A stretch of 64,000 nucleotides of DNA from Billgrantia ethanolica (GTDB taxonomy: Bacteria > Pseudomonadota > Gammaproteobacteria > Pseudomonadales > Halomonadaceae), in assembly GCF_021404305.1 (NCBI RefSeq), contig NZ_JABFTX010000004.1, forward strand, positions 372,001 to 436,000, in the 5' to 3' direction. Positions 49,741-60,939 of this stretch are shown one piece after another (the stretch's first letter is position 1; each line of letters begins with the position of its first letter). The position numbers were made by a program, and so were the translations under genes. The notes beneath the pieces are model-generated. The model was not told the origin of the DNA. It did not search any database and saw only the letters and a list, made by a program, of their open reading frames with translations.

Positions 49741-50277
49741 ATGGCGGAAACGTCAACCGTCGCACGCCCCTACGCCAAGGCGGCTTTCGAGTATGCGCGT
49801 GACCACAAGGCGCTGGAAGCCTGGTCCGACATGCTGGTCAAGCTGGGCCAGGTCGTAGCGGAGCGTGATGCGCAGAAACTGTTCGCGAGCCCCAAGCTGA
49901 CCGACGACCGCAAGGTCGAGCTGGTCATCGAGCTGGCCGAGGCCAAGGTCGACGACGCAGGCCGTCGTTTCCTGGAGTCGCTTGCCGAGAAAGGGCGTCT
50001 TACCGCCCTGGGTGCCATTGCCGAGCAGTTCGAACGTCTGCGCGCCGAGCATGACAAGCGTGTCGACGTCACCGTAGTCACGGCCTTTGCGCTCGACGAC
50101 AAGCAGCAGGACAAGCTCGCAGGCGCGCTCAAGAAGCGGCTGAATCGCGAAATCTCCATTACCACTCAGGTGGATCCGAAGCTTATCGGGGGCGTTATCC
50201 TGCGCGCCGGCGACACCGTCATCGACGGGTCGGTGCGCGGTCGACTGAACCGCCTCTCCGAAGCCCTTACCGCCTGA
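49741..50277 (+). CDS. atpH: ATP synthase F1 subunit delta
   Basis: 178 residues. It starts [20 protein letters not shown], the conserved delta N terminus, and ends with the signature [22 protein letters not shown]. It links F1 to the peripheral stalk. An AAGGAGG Shine-Dalgarno is just upstream, 12 nt after atpF. Confidence 0.97.
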   Translation: MAETSTVARPYAKAAFEYARDHKALEAWSDMLVKLGQVVAERDAQKLFASPKLTDDRKVELVIELAEAKVDDAGRRFLESLAEKGRLTALGAIAEQFERLRAEHDKRVDVTVVTAFALDDKQQDKLAGALKKRLNREISITTQVDPKLIGGVILRAGDTVIDGSVRGRLNRLSEALTA

Positions 50278-50293
50278 GTCTGAGGGACATGGC

Positions 50294-51838
50294 ATGCAGC
50301 AACTGAATCCTTCCGAGATCAGCGACATCATCAAGCAGCGTATCGAAAAGCTGGATGTCGCATCCGAAGCCCGCAATCAGGGCACCATCGTCAGCGTCTC
50401 CGACGGCATCGTGAAGATTCACGGTCTCGAGGACGCGATGTTCGGTGAGATGATCGAATTCCCCGGCGGTATCTACGGCATGGTGCTCAACCTCGAGCGC
50501 GACTCCGTGGGCGCCGTGGTGCTGGGCGACTACCTGAAGCTGGAAGAGGGCATGACCGCCAGCTGTACCGGTCGTATCCTCGAGGTGCCGGTGGGCCCCG
50601 AACTGGTTGGCCGCGTGGTCGATCCGCTGGGTAACCCCATCGACGGCAAGGGCGACGTGGGCGCCAAGCTGACCGACGCGGTGGAAAAGGTCGCCCCGGG
50701 CGTCATCACCCGTCAGTCGGTTGACCAGCCGATCCAGACCGGTCTCAAGGCGATCGACGCCATGGTGCCGATCGGCCGCGGCCAGCGTGAGCTGATCATC
50801 GGCGACCGTCAGATCGGTAAGTCGGCCATCGCCGTCGATGCCATCATCAACCAGAAGGGCAAGGGCGTCATCTGTATCTACGTGGCCATCGGTCAGAAGC
50901 AGTCGACCATTGCCAACGTGGTGCGCAAGCTCGAGGAGCACGGCGCGATGGATCACACCATCGTCGTCGCTTCCGGCGCCGCCGACCCGGCCCCGATGCA
51001 GTTCCTGGCGCCCTACGCCGGCTGCACCATGGGCGAGTACTTCCGCGACCGCGGTCAAGATGCGCTGATCGTCTATGACGATCTGACCAAGCAGGCCTGG
51101 GCCTACCGTCAGGTGTCCCTGCTGCTGCGTCGTCCGCCGGGCCGTGAAGCCTACCCGGGTGACGTCTTCTATCTCCACTCGCGTCTGCTCGAGCGTGCCG
51201 CTCGCGTCAACGCCGACTACGTGGAGAAGTTCACCAACGGTGAGGTCAAGGGCAAGACCGGCTCGCTGACCGCGCTGCCGATCATCGAGACCCAGGGCGG
51301 CGACGTTTCCGCGTTCGTTCCGACCAACGTGATCTCGATCACCGACGGCCAGATCTTCCTGGAAACCGACCAGTTCAACGCAGGTATCCGCCCGGCCATC
51401 AACGCCGGTCTGTCGGTATCCCGTGTGGGTGGTGCGGCCCAGACCAAGATCATCAAGAAGCTTGGCGGTGGCGTGCGTCTGGCACTCGCCCAGTACCGCG
51501 AGCTGGCGGCCTTCTCTCAGTTCGCTTCCGACCTGGACGAAGCCACCCGCAAGCAGCTGGAGCACGGTCAGCGTGTCACCGAGCTGATGAAGCAGAAGCA
51601 GTATTCGCCGCTGTCCGTGGCCGAGATGGGCGTGTCGCTGTATGCCGCCAACGAAGGCTTCCTGGATGACGTCGATGTGAGCAAGGTGCTGGACTTCGAG
51701 CGTGCCCTGCACGAGTACATGAGGTCCGAGCATGCCGAGCTGCTCGACAAGATCAACCAGACCGGCGACTACAACGACGAGATCCAGCAAGGGCTGAAGC
51801 AGGGTCTCGAGCAGTTCAAGGCCACTCAGAGCTGGTAA
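50294..51838 (+). CDS. atpA: ATP synthase F1 subunit alpha
   Basis: 514 residues, starting [20 protein letters not shown]. The P-loop is [13 protein letters not shown]. The alpha signature [17 protein letters not shown] is intact. It is a non-catalytic nucleotide-binding subunit. Confidence 0.98.
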   Translation: MQQLNPSEISDIIKQRIEKLDVASEARNQGTIVSVSDGIVKIHGLEDAMFGEMIEFPGGIYGMVLNLERDSVGAVVLGDYLKLEEGMTASCTGRILEVPVGPELVGRVVDPLGNPIDGKGDVGAKLTDAVEKVAPGVITRQSVDQPIQTGLKAIDAMVPIGRGQRELIIGDRQIGKSAIAVDAIINQKGKGVICIYVAIGQKQSTIANVVRKLEEHGAMDHTIVVASGAADPAPMQFLAPYAGCTMGEYFRDRGQDALIVYDDLTKQAWAYRQVSLLLRRPPGREAYPGDVFYLHSRLLERAARVNADYVEKFTNGEVKGKTGSLTALPIIETQGGDVSAFVPTNVISITDGQIFLETDQFNAGIRPAINAGLSVSRVGGAAQTKIIKKLGGGVRLALAQYRELAAFSQFASDLDEATRKQLEHGQRVTELMKQKQYSPLSVAEMGVSLYAANEGFLDDVDVSKVLDFERALHEYMRSEHAELLDKINQTGDYNDEIQQGLKQGLEQFKATQSW

Positions 51839-51906
51839 TTCCGCTGGCCCGCCCGGCACGGGCGGGCCCTGGAGCTTTCTGAGGGCCACGAACGGAGTAG
51901 ATCGCT

Positions 51907-52791
51907 ATGGCAGCTGCAAAAGAGATACGCACCCAGATCGGGAGCATCAAGAATACGCAGAAGATCACCAGCGCCATGGAAATGGTCGCTGCGTCGAAGA
52001 TGCGTAAAGCGCAAGATCTGATGAAGGCCAGCCAGCCTTATGCCCGGCAGATCCGCAACGTGGTGGGCCATATCGCCGACGCCAACCCCGAGTATCGCCA
52101 CGATTACATGATCGAGCGCGACGAGGTGAAGCGGGTCGGCTACATCGTGGTCTCCACCGACCGCGGCCTATGTGGCGGCTTGAACGTCAACTTGTTCAAG
52201 GCCGTCATCAAGGACGCCATGGCGTGGCGCAACGAGGGCGCGGAGCTCGACTTCTGCGCTCTGGGCAGCAAGGCCGGCGGCTTCTTCCGCAACTACGGCG
52301 GCAACCTGGTGGCAGCCAAGAGCGGCCTGGGCGAAGCGCCCGAGGTCGAGGCTCTGATCGGCAGCGTCAAGGTGATGTTGGACGCCTACGACGAGGGGCG
52401 GGTCGACCGTCTGTTCGTGGTGTACAACGAGTTCGTCAACACCATGACGCAGAAGCCGGTGGTTCGTCAGCTGTTGCCGCTCTCCCCCGACATGGGGGCC
52501 GATGCGGATGACGAGGACAACAAGCGTCCCGGTAGCTGGGACTACCTGTATGAGCCGGATGCCAAGGCGCTGTTGGATAGCCTGCTGGTTCGCTTCATCG
52601 AATCGCAGGTCTATCAGGCGGTGGTCGAGAACGGGGCCTGCGAACAGGCGGCCCGGATGATCGCCATGAAGAACGCCACCGACAACGCCGGCGGACTGAT
52701 CGACGATCTGGAGATGGTGTACAACAAGGCCCGCCAGGCCGCCATCACCCAGGAAATTTCCGAGATCGTCGGCGGTGCCGCCGCCGTATAG
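51907..52791 (+). CDS. atpG: ATP synthase F1 subunit gamma
   Basis: 294 residues. The N-terminal helix [20 protein letters not shown] and the C-terminal [20 protein letters not shown] form the rotating coiled coil. [11 protein letters not shown] is the conserved central motif. Confidence 0.97.
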   Translation: MAAAKEIRTQIGSIKNTQKITSAMEMVAASKMRKAQDLMKASQPYARQIRNVVGHIADANPEYRHDYMIERDEVKRVGYIVVSTDRGLCGGLNVNLFKAVIKDAMAWRNEGAELDFCALGSKAGGFFRNYGGNLVAAKSGLGEAPEVEALIGSVKVMLDAYDEGRVDRLFVVYNEFVNTMTQKPVVRQLLPLSPDMGADADDEDNKRPGSWDYLYEPDAKALLDSLLVRFIESQVYQAVVENGACEQAARMIAMKNATDNAGGLIDDLEMVYNKARQAAITQEISEIVGGAAAV

Positions 52792-52846
52792 CGCCCGGGG
52801 AGAGCCCACGGCTCTCCCGCTACAGGTTTCATTTGCAGGTATTTGA

Positions 52847-54235
<1,389 letters not shown>

Positions 54236-54260
54236 GGCCGTCCACCAGGGGGACTTCGCT

Positions 54261-54689
54261 ATGGCGAATAGCTTCAAGTGCAACATCGTCAGCGCCGAAG
54301 AGGCGATCTTCTCGGGTGAGATCGAGCAGCTCGTCGCTTCCGGCATCATGGGCGACCTGGGCATCCTGCCCGGGCACGCCCCGCTGCTGACCGAGCTTCA
54401 GCCTGGTCCGGTCCGCGTCATCCGGGAAGGCGGTGCGGAAGAGAACTTCTACGTCTCCGGCGGCTTCCTCGAAGTGCAGCCCGACGTGGTGACCGTACTG
54501 GCCGACGCAGCCTCCCGTGCCGGCGACCTCGACGAGGCCGCTGCCGAGGAAGCCCGTCAGCATGCGCTCAAGGCATTCAACGACAAGTCGTCGGAGCTGG
54601 ATTACACCCGCGCCGCCGCCGAACTCGCGGAAGCCGTGGCCCAGCTGCGTACCATTCAGCAGCTGCGCAAGAAGGCCGGCAAGGGCTGA
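54261..54689 (+). CDS. atpC: ATP synthase F1 subunit epsilon
   Basis: 142 residues. The N-terminal beta-sandwich has [16 protein letters not shown], and a C-terminal helical hairpin can inhibit the rotor. It is the last gene of the operon, followed by a strong hairpin. Confidence 0.96.
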   Translation: MANSFKCNIVSAEEAIFSGEIEQLVASGIMGDLGILPGHAPLLTELQPGPVRVIREGGAEENFYVSGGFLEVQPDVVTVLADAASRAGDLDEAAAEEARQHALKAFNDKSSELDYTRAAAELAEAVAQLRTIQQLRKKAGKG

Positions 54690-54709
54690 TTCCAGGCCTG
54701 TCTGTCACG

Positions 54710-54742
54710 AAACGCCCCTCGAACAGTGTTCGAGGGGCGTTT
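54710..54742 (+). terminator. Terminator of the ATP synthase operon
   Basis: A 15-bp perfect stem (54710-54724 with 54728-54742) with an AGT loop, ending in GTTTTCG. Confidence 0.92.
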
Positions 54743-54845
54743 TCGTCTCTGTTATGATGAAGCTCTGGTACCGGAGGCCCGGTCCACACTCATGCCATCA
54801 CGCAACGACTGCCTGGCAGCTGCGTGAAGGACTCAGGAGAATGCC

Positions 54846-56219
54846 ATGGAGTTGAGCGAACAGCTGCAGGAACACAAGCAAACCCTCGTTGCCGCCATCG
54901 AGCAGGAGGATCGCGAGCTGCTCGACCAGTGGCTACCGGAGCTGCGGGCGGCAGATCTTTCCGAAATACTCGAAGAGATGGCCGAGGACGATGGCGACCT
55001 GCCGACGGTATTGAAGGTGCTCGATTGCCTGCCGCTGGAACGTCGCGCCAACGTCCTGGGCTATCTCACTGGCGAGGTCCAGGTCGAGGTTGCCGAAGCC
55101 ATGTCCGATGAAGTCCTCCTTTCGGTGCTGGAGGAGATGGGCTCGGACGAGCGTGCCGACCTGTTCAACCTGCTCGGCGAGGATCGCCAGGAAGTGCTGC
55201 TGCGGCGCATGGCCCGCCAGGAGCGCGAGGATCTCAAGCGGCTGGCGAGCTATGAAGAGGGCACCGCGGGTTCGATCATGACCTCGGACTACGTGGCGAT
55301 TCCCAGCGGCATGACCGTATCCAAAGCAATGATGCGGGTGCGCCAGACCGCACCGGATGCCGAAACCGTCTATCAGCTCTATATCATCGACCAGGATGGC
55401 AAGCTGGCGGGCACGCTGTCGCTGCGCCAGCTGATGGTGGCGCGCCCAGGCGCCCAGGTCGACGACCTGATGATCAAGGACGTGATCAGTGTGTCGGTGG
55501 ACGAGGCGCAGGAGGAGGTCGCCCGCCTGGTCGCCCGCTACGACATGCTGGCGGTGCCGGTGATCGACCACGATGAGCGCCTGGTGGGCATCGTCACCCA
55601 CGATGACGCCATGGACGTGGCCGAAGAGGAGGCCACCGAAGACTTCCACAAGGGGATGTCCATCGGCCAATTGGAAGACGGCGTCAGCCGCGTGCCGATC
55701 TGGAGTCTCTATCGCAAGCGCGTAACCTGGCTGGTACTGCTGGTATTCGCCAATCTCTTCTCCGGTGCCGGTATCGCCTACTTCGAGGACACCATTGCTG
55801 CCCAGGTGGCGCTGGTGTTCTTCCTGCCGCTGCTTATCGGTAGCGGCGGTAACGCCGGCGCCCAGGCCGCCACGCTGATGGTGCGCGGCATGGCGACGGG
55901 GGACGTCGGGGTCAAGGATTGGAGCAAGCTGTTGGGGCGAGAGCTGCTGGTGGCGGGCTCGCTGGGTCTAACCATGGCACTGGCAGTGGCCCCCATCGGC
56001 GTGCTGCGCGGTGGCGAGGCGGTAGCCATCGTGGTGGCCATGAGCATGGTCACCATCGTGCTGTTCGGCAGCCTGCTGGGCATGTGCCTGCCTTTTGTGC
56101 TCAATCGCGTGGGCTGGGACCCGGCTACCGCCTCGGCGCCTCTGGTGACGACCTTGATCGATGCCTGCGGTGTAGTGATCTATTTCACCATCGCCACGGC
56201 GATTTTGACGGGGCTGTAG
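54846..56219 (+). CDS. mgtE: Magnesium transporter MgtE (paralogue 1)
   Basis: 457 residues. The N-terminal superhelical domain (1-130) has the paired ERADLFNLL-type repeats. Next are two CBS domains (about 140-255) with SIMTSDYVAIPSG, and a five-helix membrane domain with FFLPLLIGSGGNAGAQAATLMVRG and the pore motif DPATASAPLVTTLIDACG. It probably imports Mg2+ and closes when internal Mg2+ is high. A second paralogue faces it at 59091-60440. Confidence 0.93.
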   Translation: MELSEQLQEHKQTLVAAIEQEDRELLDQWLPELRAADLSEILEEMAEDDGDLPTVLKVLDCLPLERRANVLGYLTGEVQVEVAEAMSDEVLLSVLEEMGSDERADLFNLLGEDRQEVLLRRMARQEREDLKRLASYEEGTAGSIMTSDYVAIPSGMTVSKAMMRVRQTAPDAETVYQLYIIDQDGKLAGTLSLRQLMVARPGAQVDDLMIKDVISVSVDEAQEEVARLVARYDMLAVPVIDHDERLVGIVTHDDAMDVAEEEATEDFHKGMSIGQLEDGVSRVPIWSLYRKRVTWLVLLVFANLFSGAGIAYFEDTIAAQVALVFFLPLLIGSGGNAGAQAATLMVRGMATGDVGVKDWSKLLGRELLVAGSLGLTMALAVAPIGVLRGGEAVAIVVAMSMVTIVLFGSLLGMCLPFVLNRVGWDPATASAPLVTTLIDACGVVIYFTIATAILTGL

Positions 56220-56309
56220 AAAGCGGTACCGAACTCTATCCTGGCCCGACAAGGGGAGACGACCGAGCTGCGCCTACTGTTATCGAGGCTGCGCCAGGAG
56301 CTGCTGCTC

Positions 56310-57368
56310 TTGGTGCTGCTGGCCGCCTTGCCGCTGCTGTTGCTGGCATTGCCCGAGCAAGCGGGTGATCTGCACCATCTGGTGCACTGGGACACGCTGG
56401 CTGCCCTGGCGGGGCTGATGGTGCTCTCCCGGGGGCTCGAGGAGAGTGGAGCGCTGACGCGAGTCGGTCGCCGTCTGCTGGCACGGGTCGACACTGAGCG
56501 CTATCTGGCGCTGGTTCTGACACTGCTTTCAGCGGCGCTCGCTGCCGTGGTGACCAATGACGTGGCACTGTTCATCGTGGTGCCGTTGACCCTGGGCCTG
56601 CGGTTGGTGGCGACGTTGCCGATAGGCCGGCTGATCGTCTTCGAAGCCTTGGCGGTCAATGCCGGCTCGACGATCAGCCCCATCGGCAACCCGCAGAACC
56701 TGTTCATCTGGCAGCAGGCAGGTGTCGATTTCACGACGTTTTTCCTTGCCATGACGCCCTTGGCCTTGGCCATGATGGCGCTGTTGATCGCTGCGATTCC
56801 GCTGGCCTTCCCCGCCAAGGCCATCCATATCGAGCCGGGGGGATCCCCACCGGCGCTCAAACCCAGGCTGGCCGGAGTGTCGCTGGCGTTGTACCTGCCG
56901 CTGCTGCTGGCGATAGATGCCGGACTGGCGCTACCCGCTGCCGTGGCGATCATCACGCTCTACCTGCTGTTTCAGACCCGTGTGGTGCGCTACGTCGACT
57001 GGCTGTTGCTGCTGGTGTTCGTGCTGATGTTCATGGTGCTCGGCCTTGCCGCCATGCTCGACCCGGTGGTGAGTCTGGTCGGGCATCTGGCCGGATGGCC
57101 CGGTGGCATGATGACCACGGGGGCGTTGTTGTCTCAGGGCATCTCCAACGTGCCGGCTGCCATTCTGCTGGAGGGTTTCACCGATGACTGGCGGACCCTG
57201 GCATGGGGCGTCAGCGTGGGCGGTTTCGGCCTCGCCATCGGTTCCATGGCCAATATCATTGCCTTGCGTCTGGCACGGGAGAAGGGACTGTGGCGGGACT
57301 TCCATCGCTGGTCGCTACCGATGCTATTGGCGAGCTGGCTGCTGGCGCTGTTATTGCCCTCCATATGA
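56310..57368 (+). CDS. Ion-transporter superfamily permease (ArsB/NhaD/SLC13-like)
   Basis: 352 residues from TTG 56310. Reading from CTG 56268, which has AAGGGGAG upstream, would add a plausible basic N terminus, so the true start is uncertain. There are ten or more hydrophobic segments. It has the paired signatures VVTNDVALFIVVPLTLGL and NAGSTISPIGNPQNLFIW, and later GISNVPAAILLEGF, seen in ArsB, NhaD and SLC13 families. The substrate (organic acid, sodium, arsenite) cannot be told. It lies shortly after mgtE in the same direction. Confidence 0.75.
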   Translation: MVLLAALPLLLLALPEQAGDLHHLVHWDTLAALAGLMVLSRGLEESGALTRVGRRLLARVDTERYLALVLTLLSAALAAVVTNDVALFIVVPLTLGLRLVATLPIGRLIVFEALAVNAGSTISPIGNPQNLFIWQQAGVDFTTFFLAMTPLALAMMALLIAAIPLAFPAKAIHIEPGGSPPALKPRLAGVSLALYLPLLLAIDAGLALPAAVAIITLYLLFQTRVVRYVDWLLLLVFVLMFMVLGLAAMLDPVVSLVGHLAGWPGGMMTTGALLSQGISNVPAAILLEGFTDDWRTLAWGVSVGGFGLAIGSMANIIALRLAREKGLWRDFHRWSLPMLLASWLLALLLPSI

Positions 57369-57530
57369 TAGCCGTACCCTGGGGCACCGTTTCATCACTT
57401 CCTCCAGGACGATCAAGCGCCTACCGTGTAGATTCTGAATCGAGGTGGGCCCACGGCTGTCGCTGCTGGACGAAAAAGTGCTGATCGATGCTCTTTTCGA
57501 AGGGGAGTTGGGCGGGGAGAACACTCGTGC

Positions 57531-57558
57531 CTAGCCCTAGCCCTAGCCCCTAGCCCCT
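57531..57558. repeat. Short CCCTAG tandem repeat
   Basis: Four degenerate units of CTAGCC(C) in a row in the gap after the permease gene, giving a telomere-like short repeat. Upstream, 57369-57530 has no supportable gene. Confidence 0.6.
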
Positions 57559-57595
57559 TACGCCTTCTGATGTCGTCAGGCCGGTAATACGCAAA

Positions 57596-57626
57596 GAAGA
57601 AGACGGCTCACGCAGCCGTCTTCTTC
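57596..57626. terminator. Bidirectional hairpin between the permease and the small membrane peptide
   Basis: A 13-bp perfect stem (57596-57608 with 57614-57626) with a CACGC loop. T residues occur on both sides, so it can serve the plus-strand permease and the minus-strand 57663 gene. Confidence 0.8.
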
Positions 57627-57662
57627 ATTTGTCTGCAAATAGCTGCCGCGCCAGTAGACGTA

Positions 57663-57776
57663 TTATTTTCGACTCTGAAAGAACGAGCGAATGGCGACGA
57701 ACAGAATGACCGTCAGCAGCAGCGAGAAGGGAATGAGGATGAGCGAAACGGCAGGCACGATCATGTCGGCGGCCAT
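57663..57776 (-). CDS. 37-residue single-pass membrane peptide
   Basis: Reads MAADMIVPAVSLILIPFSLL (first 20) and continues as a hydrophobic helix to about residue 29, then a polar tail RSFFQSRK and a TAA stop. The ATG at 57776 has a perfect AAGGAG seven bases upstream, and a bidirectional hairpin follows. The hydrophobic helix with flanking charge and good translation signals make it a real small gene. No family is recognised. Its location between Mg2+ and other ion transporters recalls small transporter-regulating peptides, but that is only a guess. Confidence 0.65.
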   Translation of the reverse strand: MAADMIVPAVSLILIPFSLLLTVILFVAIRSFFQSRK

Positions 57777-57862
57777 GGCGAACTCCTTGAGAACGGCGGG
57801 TGGGGAGCGCCGGCGCTAGGCGTCGACTGGACAGGTGATGATAGCACGGCGGACGCCGGGTT

Positions 57863-59020
57863 TCAGCGCACGTTCTGCTTGATCTCGACCTCTGCCAGCC
57901 ACGGTACGTCGTGAATGAGCTCGCTCAGCTGACGGGGCAGCGCCGCGAGTTCCGAGTAAGACAGCTGGCCATCCATGAACACGTCGACGCTGATTCGTCC
58001 TTCGAGATAGTGCAGCCGATAATGTTCGATAAGGGGCCAGCAGGGGTGAGACGACCAACGCTGCTGCAGCACCCGGTCCACCTCGGGTCGCAGCGGCAGG
58101 CCGGGGAAGCGGCTGGGATCGCCCTCGCCAGCGTCGTCCTCGGGGTCGATGTGAAAGGTCACGTCGCTGAGGGCGGGATAGGCGAGGCGCAGCCGGCGGC
58201 TGACCTCGTTGCCGATCTCGTGAGCCTCCGAGACGCTGATGCGAGGGCCCACTACCACGTGCAAGTCGACGATGGCGTGCCCCGCCGACTGGCGGGTGCG
58301 CAGGTCGTGCACGCCTTCCACACCGGGCACCTCGAGAGCCACCTGATGCATCTGCTGTTGTGCATCGGCCGGCAGGGCGGTATCGACCAGCTCGCGGGCC
58401 GACTCCCACAGTAGATCCCAGCCTACCTTGCCCACCAGCAGGCCGACGATCACCGCTGCCACGGCGTCGAGCCAGCCGAAGCCGAACTGGGCGCCGATGA
58501 GTGCTAACAGCACCACCGCAGTGGAGAGCACGTCGGAACGCGAGTGCCAGGCGTTGGCCTCTAGCAGCTTCGACTTCACCCGCTTGGCAACGCGCATGGT
58601 GTAGTGAAACAGCCACTCCTTGGCGAGCAGGGCCGCGAGCGCCAGCAGCATGGCCCAGATCCCCGGAGCGGCGATCTCGGTGCCGGCGAGCAGCCGCTGC
58701 AGGCTCGACCAGGCGATGGCACCGGCGACGAAGATCAGCACGCTGCCCAGCAGCAGGGTGGCGAGGGTCTCGATACGGCCGTGACCGTAGTGGTGGTCAT
58801 GATCGGGGCCCTGGCGGCCATAGTGAGTGGCTGCCAGCACGAAGCCGTCGGTGACCAGATCGGAGAACGAGTGGATGCCGTCGGCCACCAGGGCCGCCGA
58901 ACCGACCAGGGCACCGACTACCACTTTGGCACAGCCCAGCAGGCCGTCGAGCCAGACGGCGATATAGGTGGCGCGCTTGGCATCGCGGCTATGTAATGCC
59001 TGATCGTCAGTCGAGATCAT
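57863..59020 (-). CDS. Cation diffusion facilitator (CDF) family efflux protein
   Basis: 385 residues from ATG 59020 (AGGGAGC upstream). There are six membrane helices. The metal-site motif HSFSDLVTD (helix 2) and a second HSRSDVLST (helix 5) provide the His/Asp set, and a His-rich stretch DHDHHYGHGR lies between helices. The cytoplasmic C-terminal domain has HDLRTRQSAGHAIVDLHVVV, followed by an extra tail of about 90 residues beyond the usual CDF end. It probably exports Zn2+, Fe2+ or Mn2+ in exchange for protons. Confidence 0.9.
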   Translation of the reverse strand: MISTDDQALHSRDAKRATYIAVWLDGLLGCAKVVVGALVGSAALVADGIHSFSDLVTDGFVLAATHYGRQGPDHDHHYGHGRIETLATLLLGSVLIFVAGAIAWSSLQRLLAGTEIAAPGIWAMLLALAALLAKEWLFHYTMRVAKRVKSKLLEANAWHSRSDVLSTAVVLLALIGAQFGFGWLDAVAAVIVGLLVGKVGWDLLWESARELVDTALPADAQQQMHQVALEVPGVEGVHDLRTRQSAGHAIVDLHVVVGPRISVSEAHEIGNEVSRRLRLAYPALSDVTFHIDPEDDAGEGDPSRFPGLPLRPEVDRVLQQRWSSHPCWPLIEHYRLHYLEGRISVDVFMDGQLSYSELAALPRQLSELIHDVPWLAEVEIKQNVR

Positions 59021-59090
59021 GGTCGTTCGAGCTCCCTGCTTCCAACTGCTATATGTTCTCATTTACATCGAGACAGTTGAAGCGTCAGGC

Positions 59091-60440
59091 CTAAACCGGT
59101 AGGCCCAGCACGGCGGTGGCAATGGCAAAATAGATCAGCACCCCCGAGGCGTCGGCGATGGAGGTCACCAGCGGCGCCGAGGCGGTGGCCGGATCGACGC
59201 CGAAGCGTTGCAGCAGGAACGGCAGGATCATGCCGATCAGGCTGCCGATGATCACGATCGCCACCATGCTCATGGCCACCACCATGGCAATCTCGGTGCC
59301 GGCACGGAAGATGCCCACTACCGACACCGCCAGCGCCATGGTCAGGCCCAGGCCGATGGCCACGGTGACCTCTCGGCCCAGCAGCTTGGCCCAGTCGCGA
59401 CTGCGTACGTCGCCGGTGGCCATGCCCCGTACCATCAGGGTAGCGGCCTGGGAGCCGGCGTTGCCTCCGCTGTCCACCAGCAGCGGCAGGAAAAACACCA
59501 GCGCAATGTAGGCCTCGATGGTCTCCTCGAAATAGGCGATACCGGCACCGGAGAAGATGTTGGCGAACACCAGCAGCACCAGCCATACCACCCGCTTGCG
59601 GTAGAGCTCGTAGAGGCTGGCGCTGCGCAGCCCACCCTCGATCTTGCCGATGGACATGCCCTTGTGCATGTCCTCGGTGGCCTCTTCCTCGGCCACGTCC
59701 ATGGCGTCGTCGTAGGTAACGATACCCACCAGGCGCTCCCCGCCGTTGATTACCGGCAGCGCCAGAAGATCATAGCGAGCCACCAGTCGGGCCACCTCTT
59801 CTTGAGCGGTATCGGCAGTGACGAAGACTACCTCCTCGGTCATCAGCTCGGCGACCTGGCTGTCGGGGTCGGCCAGGATAAGCTCGCGCAGGGACACAGT
59901 GCCGAGCAGGCGTCCGTCGGTATCGATGCAGTAGAGCTGATAGACGGTTTCGGCATGCGTGCCGGTGTCGCGCACCGTGGCCAGAGCGCGGGTAACGTCG
60001 TAGTAGGCCGGAATCGCCACGTAGTCCGAGGTCATGATCGCCCCGGCGGTGCCTTCCTCGTAGCTGGAAAGCTTGCGCAGGTTTTCTTGTTCGGCACGTG
60101 GCATGGTGTGAAGCAGCGCCTGCTGACGATCCTCGTCGAGCAGCTTGAACAGGTCGGCACGCTCGTCGGCGTTCATGTGCTGCAGCAGCTCGCCCAGCTT
60201 TCTGTCGGTCAGCGTGGCGGCGAGCTCCTCCTGCAGCGCCACGCTCAAATAGCCGAACGCCACCGCACGCTGGTCGAGCGGCAAGTGCTGCAAGAGCGAG
60301 AGCACGGTATCGGTGTGCTCATGCTGGACGAATTCGGCCAGGTCGGCCGGCTGCATTTCGGCGATCAGGCGCTCGATGGCTTCCTGGTCGCGACGCTGCA
60401 TGGCGCTGCGCAGAGAGGCAGCGAGAATGGCATAGCTCAT
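59091..60440 (-). CDS. mgtE: Magnesium transporter MgtE (paralogue 2)
   Basis: 449 residues from ATG 60440 (CAGGAGC upstream). The domain order is the same as in the 54846 paralogue, with identical stretches such as SYEEGTAG, MTSDYVAIP, DDAMDVAEEEATED and DPATASAPLVT. It has an N domain, CBS pair (SIGKIEGGLRSASL linker) and five-helix pore (FFLPLLVDSGGNAGSQAATL). GSGGN of paralogue 1 is DSGGN here. It probably transports Mg2+. Confidence 0.93.
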   Translation of the reverse strand: MSYAILAASLRSAMQRRDQEAIERLIAEMQPADLAEFVQHEHTDTVLSLLQHLPLDQRAVAFGYLSVALQEELAATLTDRKLGELLQHMNADERADLFKLLDEDRQQALLHTMPRAEQENLRKLSSYEEGTAGAIMTSDYVAIPAYYDVTRALATVRDTGTHAETVYQLYCIDTDGRLLGTVSLRELILADPDSQVAELMTEEVVFVTADTAQEEVARLVARYDLLALPVINGGERLVGIVTYDDAMDVAEEEATEDMHKGMSIGKIEGGLRSASLYELYRKRVVWLVLLVFANIFSGAGIAYFEETIEAYIALVFFLPLLVDSGGNAGSQAATLMVRGMATGDVRSRDWAKLLGREVTVAIGLGLTMALAVSVVGIFRAGTEIAMVVAMSMVAIVIIGSLIGMILPFLLQRFGVDPATASAPLVTSIADASGVLIYFAIATAVLGLPV

Positions 60441-60939
60441 GGTTGGGCTCCTGGCGCGCATCGGCACGTGCGCGCAGAAGCCGTGGCGGGACCTTAGAGA
60501 GGCAGGTCCGGCAAGGGCCAGGGCGCGCGCGGCGGTGCAGCGCTGCTAGCTGGAATGTCCGTCGTTGTCTGTCGACTCGGAGGTTCCATAACGTCCTCGG
60601 GAAAATGGGGTGTCGCCGCCATTAGGGAAGTACTGAACAAATCGGCGAGCGAGATGAAGCACAAGGCGCACGGCGCACAAGAACCGGAGCATATTGGGGT
60701 ATATGTGAGGATTCTGAGCACCGCGCAACGCAGTGATTCGCTCGCGCAGGCATTTGTGCAGCGCTTCCTTAGGTGGCGCGGGCATTCTAGGCCGGTCATT
60801 GCCGGTCCGCAATATCGGCACGAGCCGCGGAATTGTAACGAGCGACGGCGGACAATCGGCAAGGGGGCGTGTATCCTCTTCGCGTCCGGTCGTGCGTTTG
60901 CTGCACTGCATATGCTTTGTCATCGGGAGAGTGCCAGGA
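60441..60939. other. Intergenic region between mgtE and uppP
   Basis: About 500 bp between divergent genes. Open frames here lack a Shine-Dalgarno and coding character, and no terminator or repeat stands out. It presumably holds both promoters. Confidence 0.35.

Noticed and set aside
57436..57534. Plus-strand frame reading EVGPRLSLLDEKVLIDALFE up to a TAG
   Set aside because: Looks like a possible C-terminal gene remnant but has a stop just upstream, no start with a Shine-Dalgarno and no recognisable family.
60494..60862. Overlapping open frames on both strands upstream of uppP
   Set aside because: Arg/Ser-rich translations without Shine-Dalgarno or domains; regarded as chance frames in a divergent promoter region.
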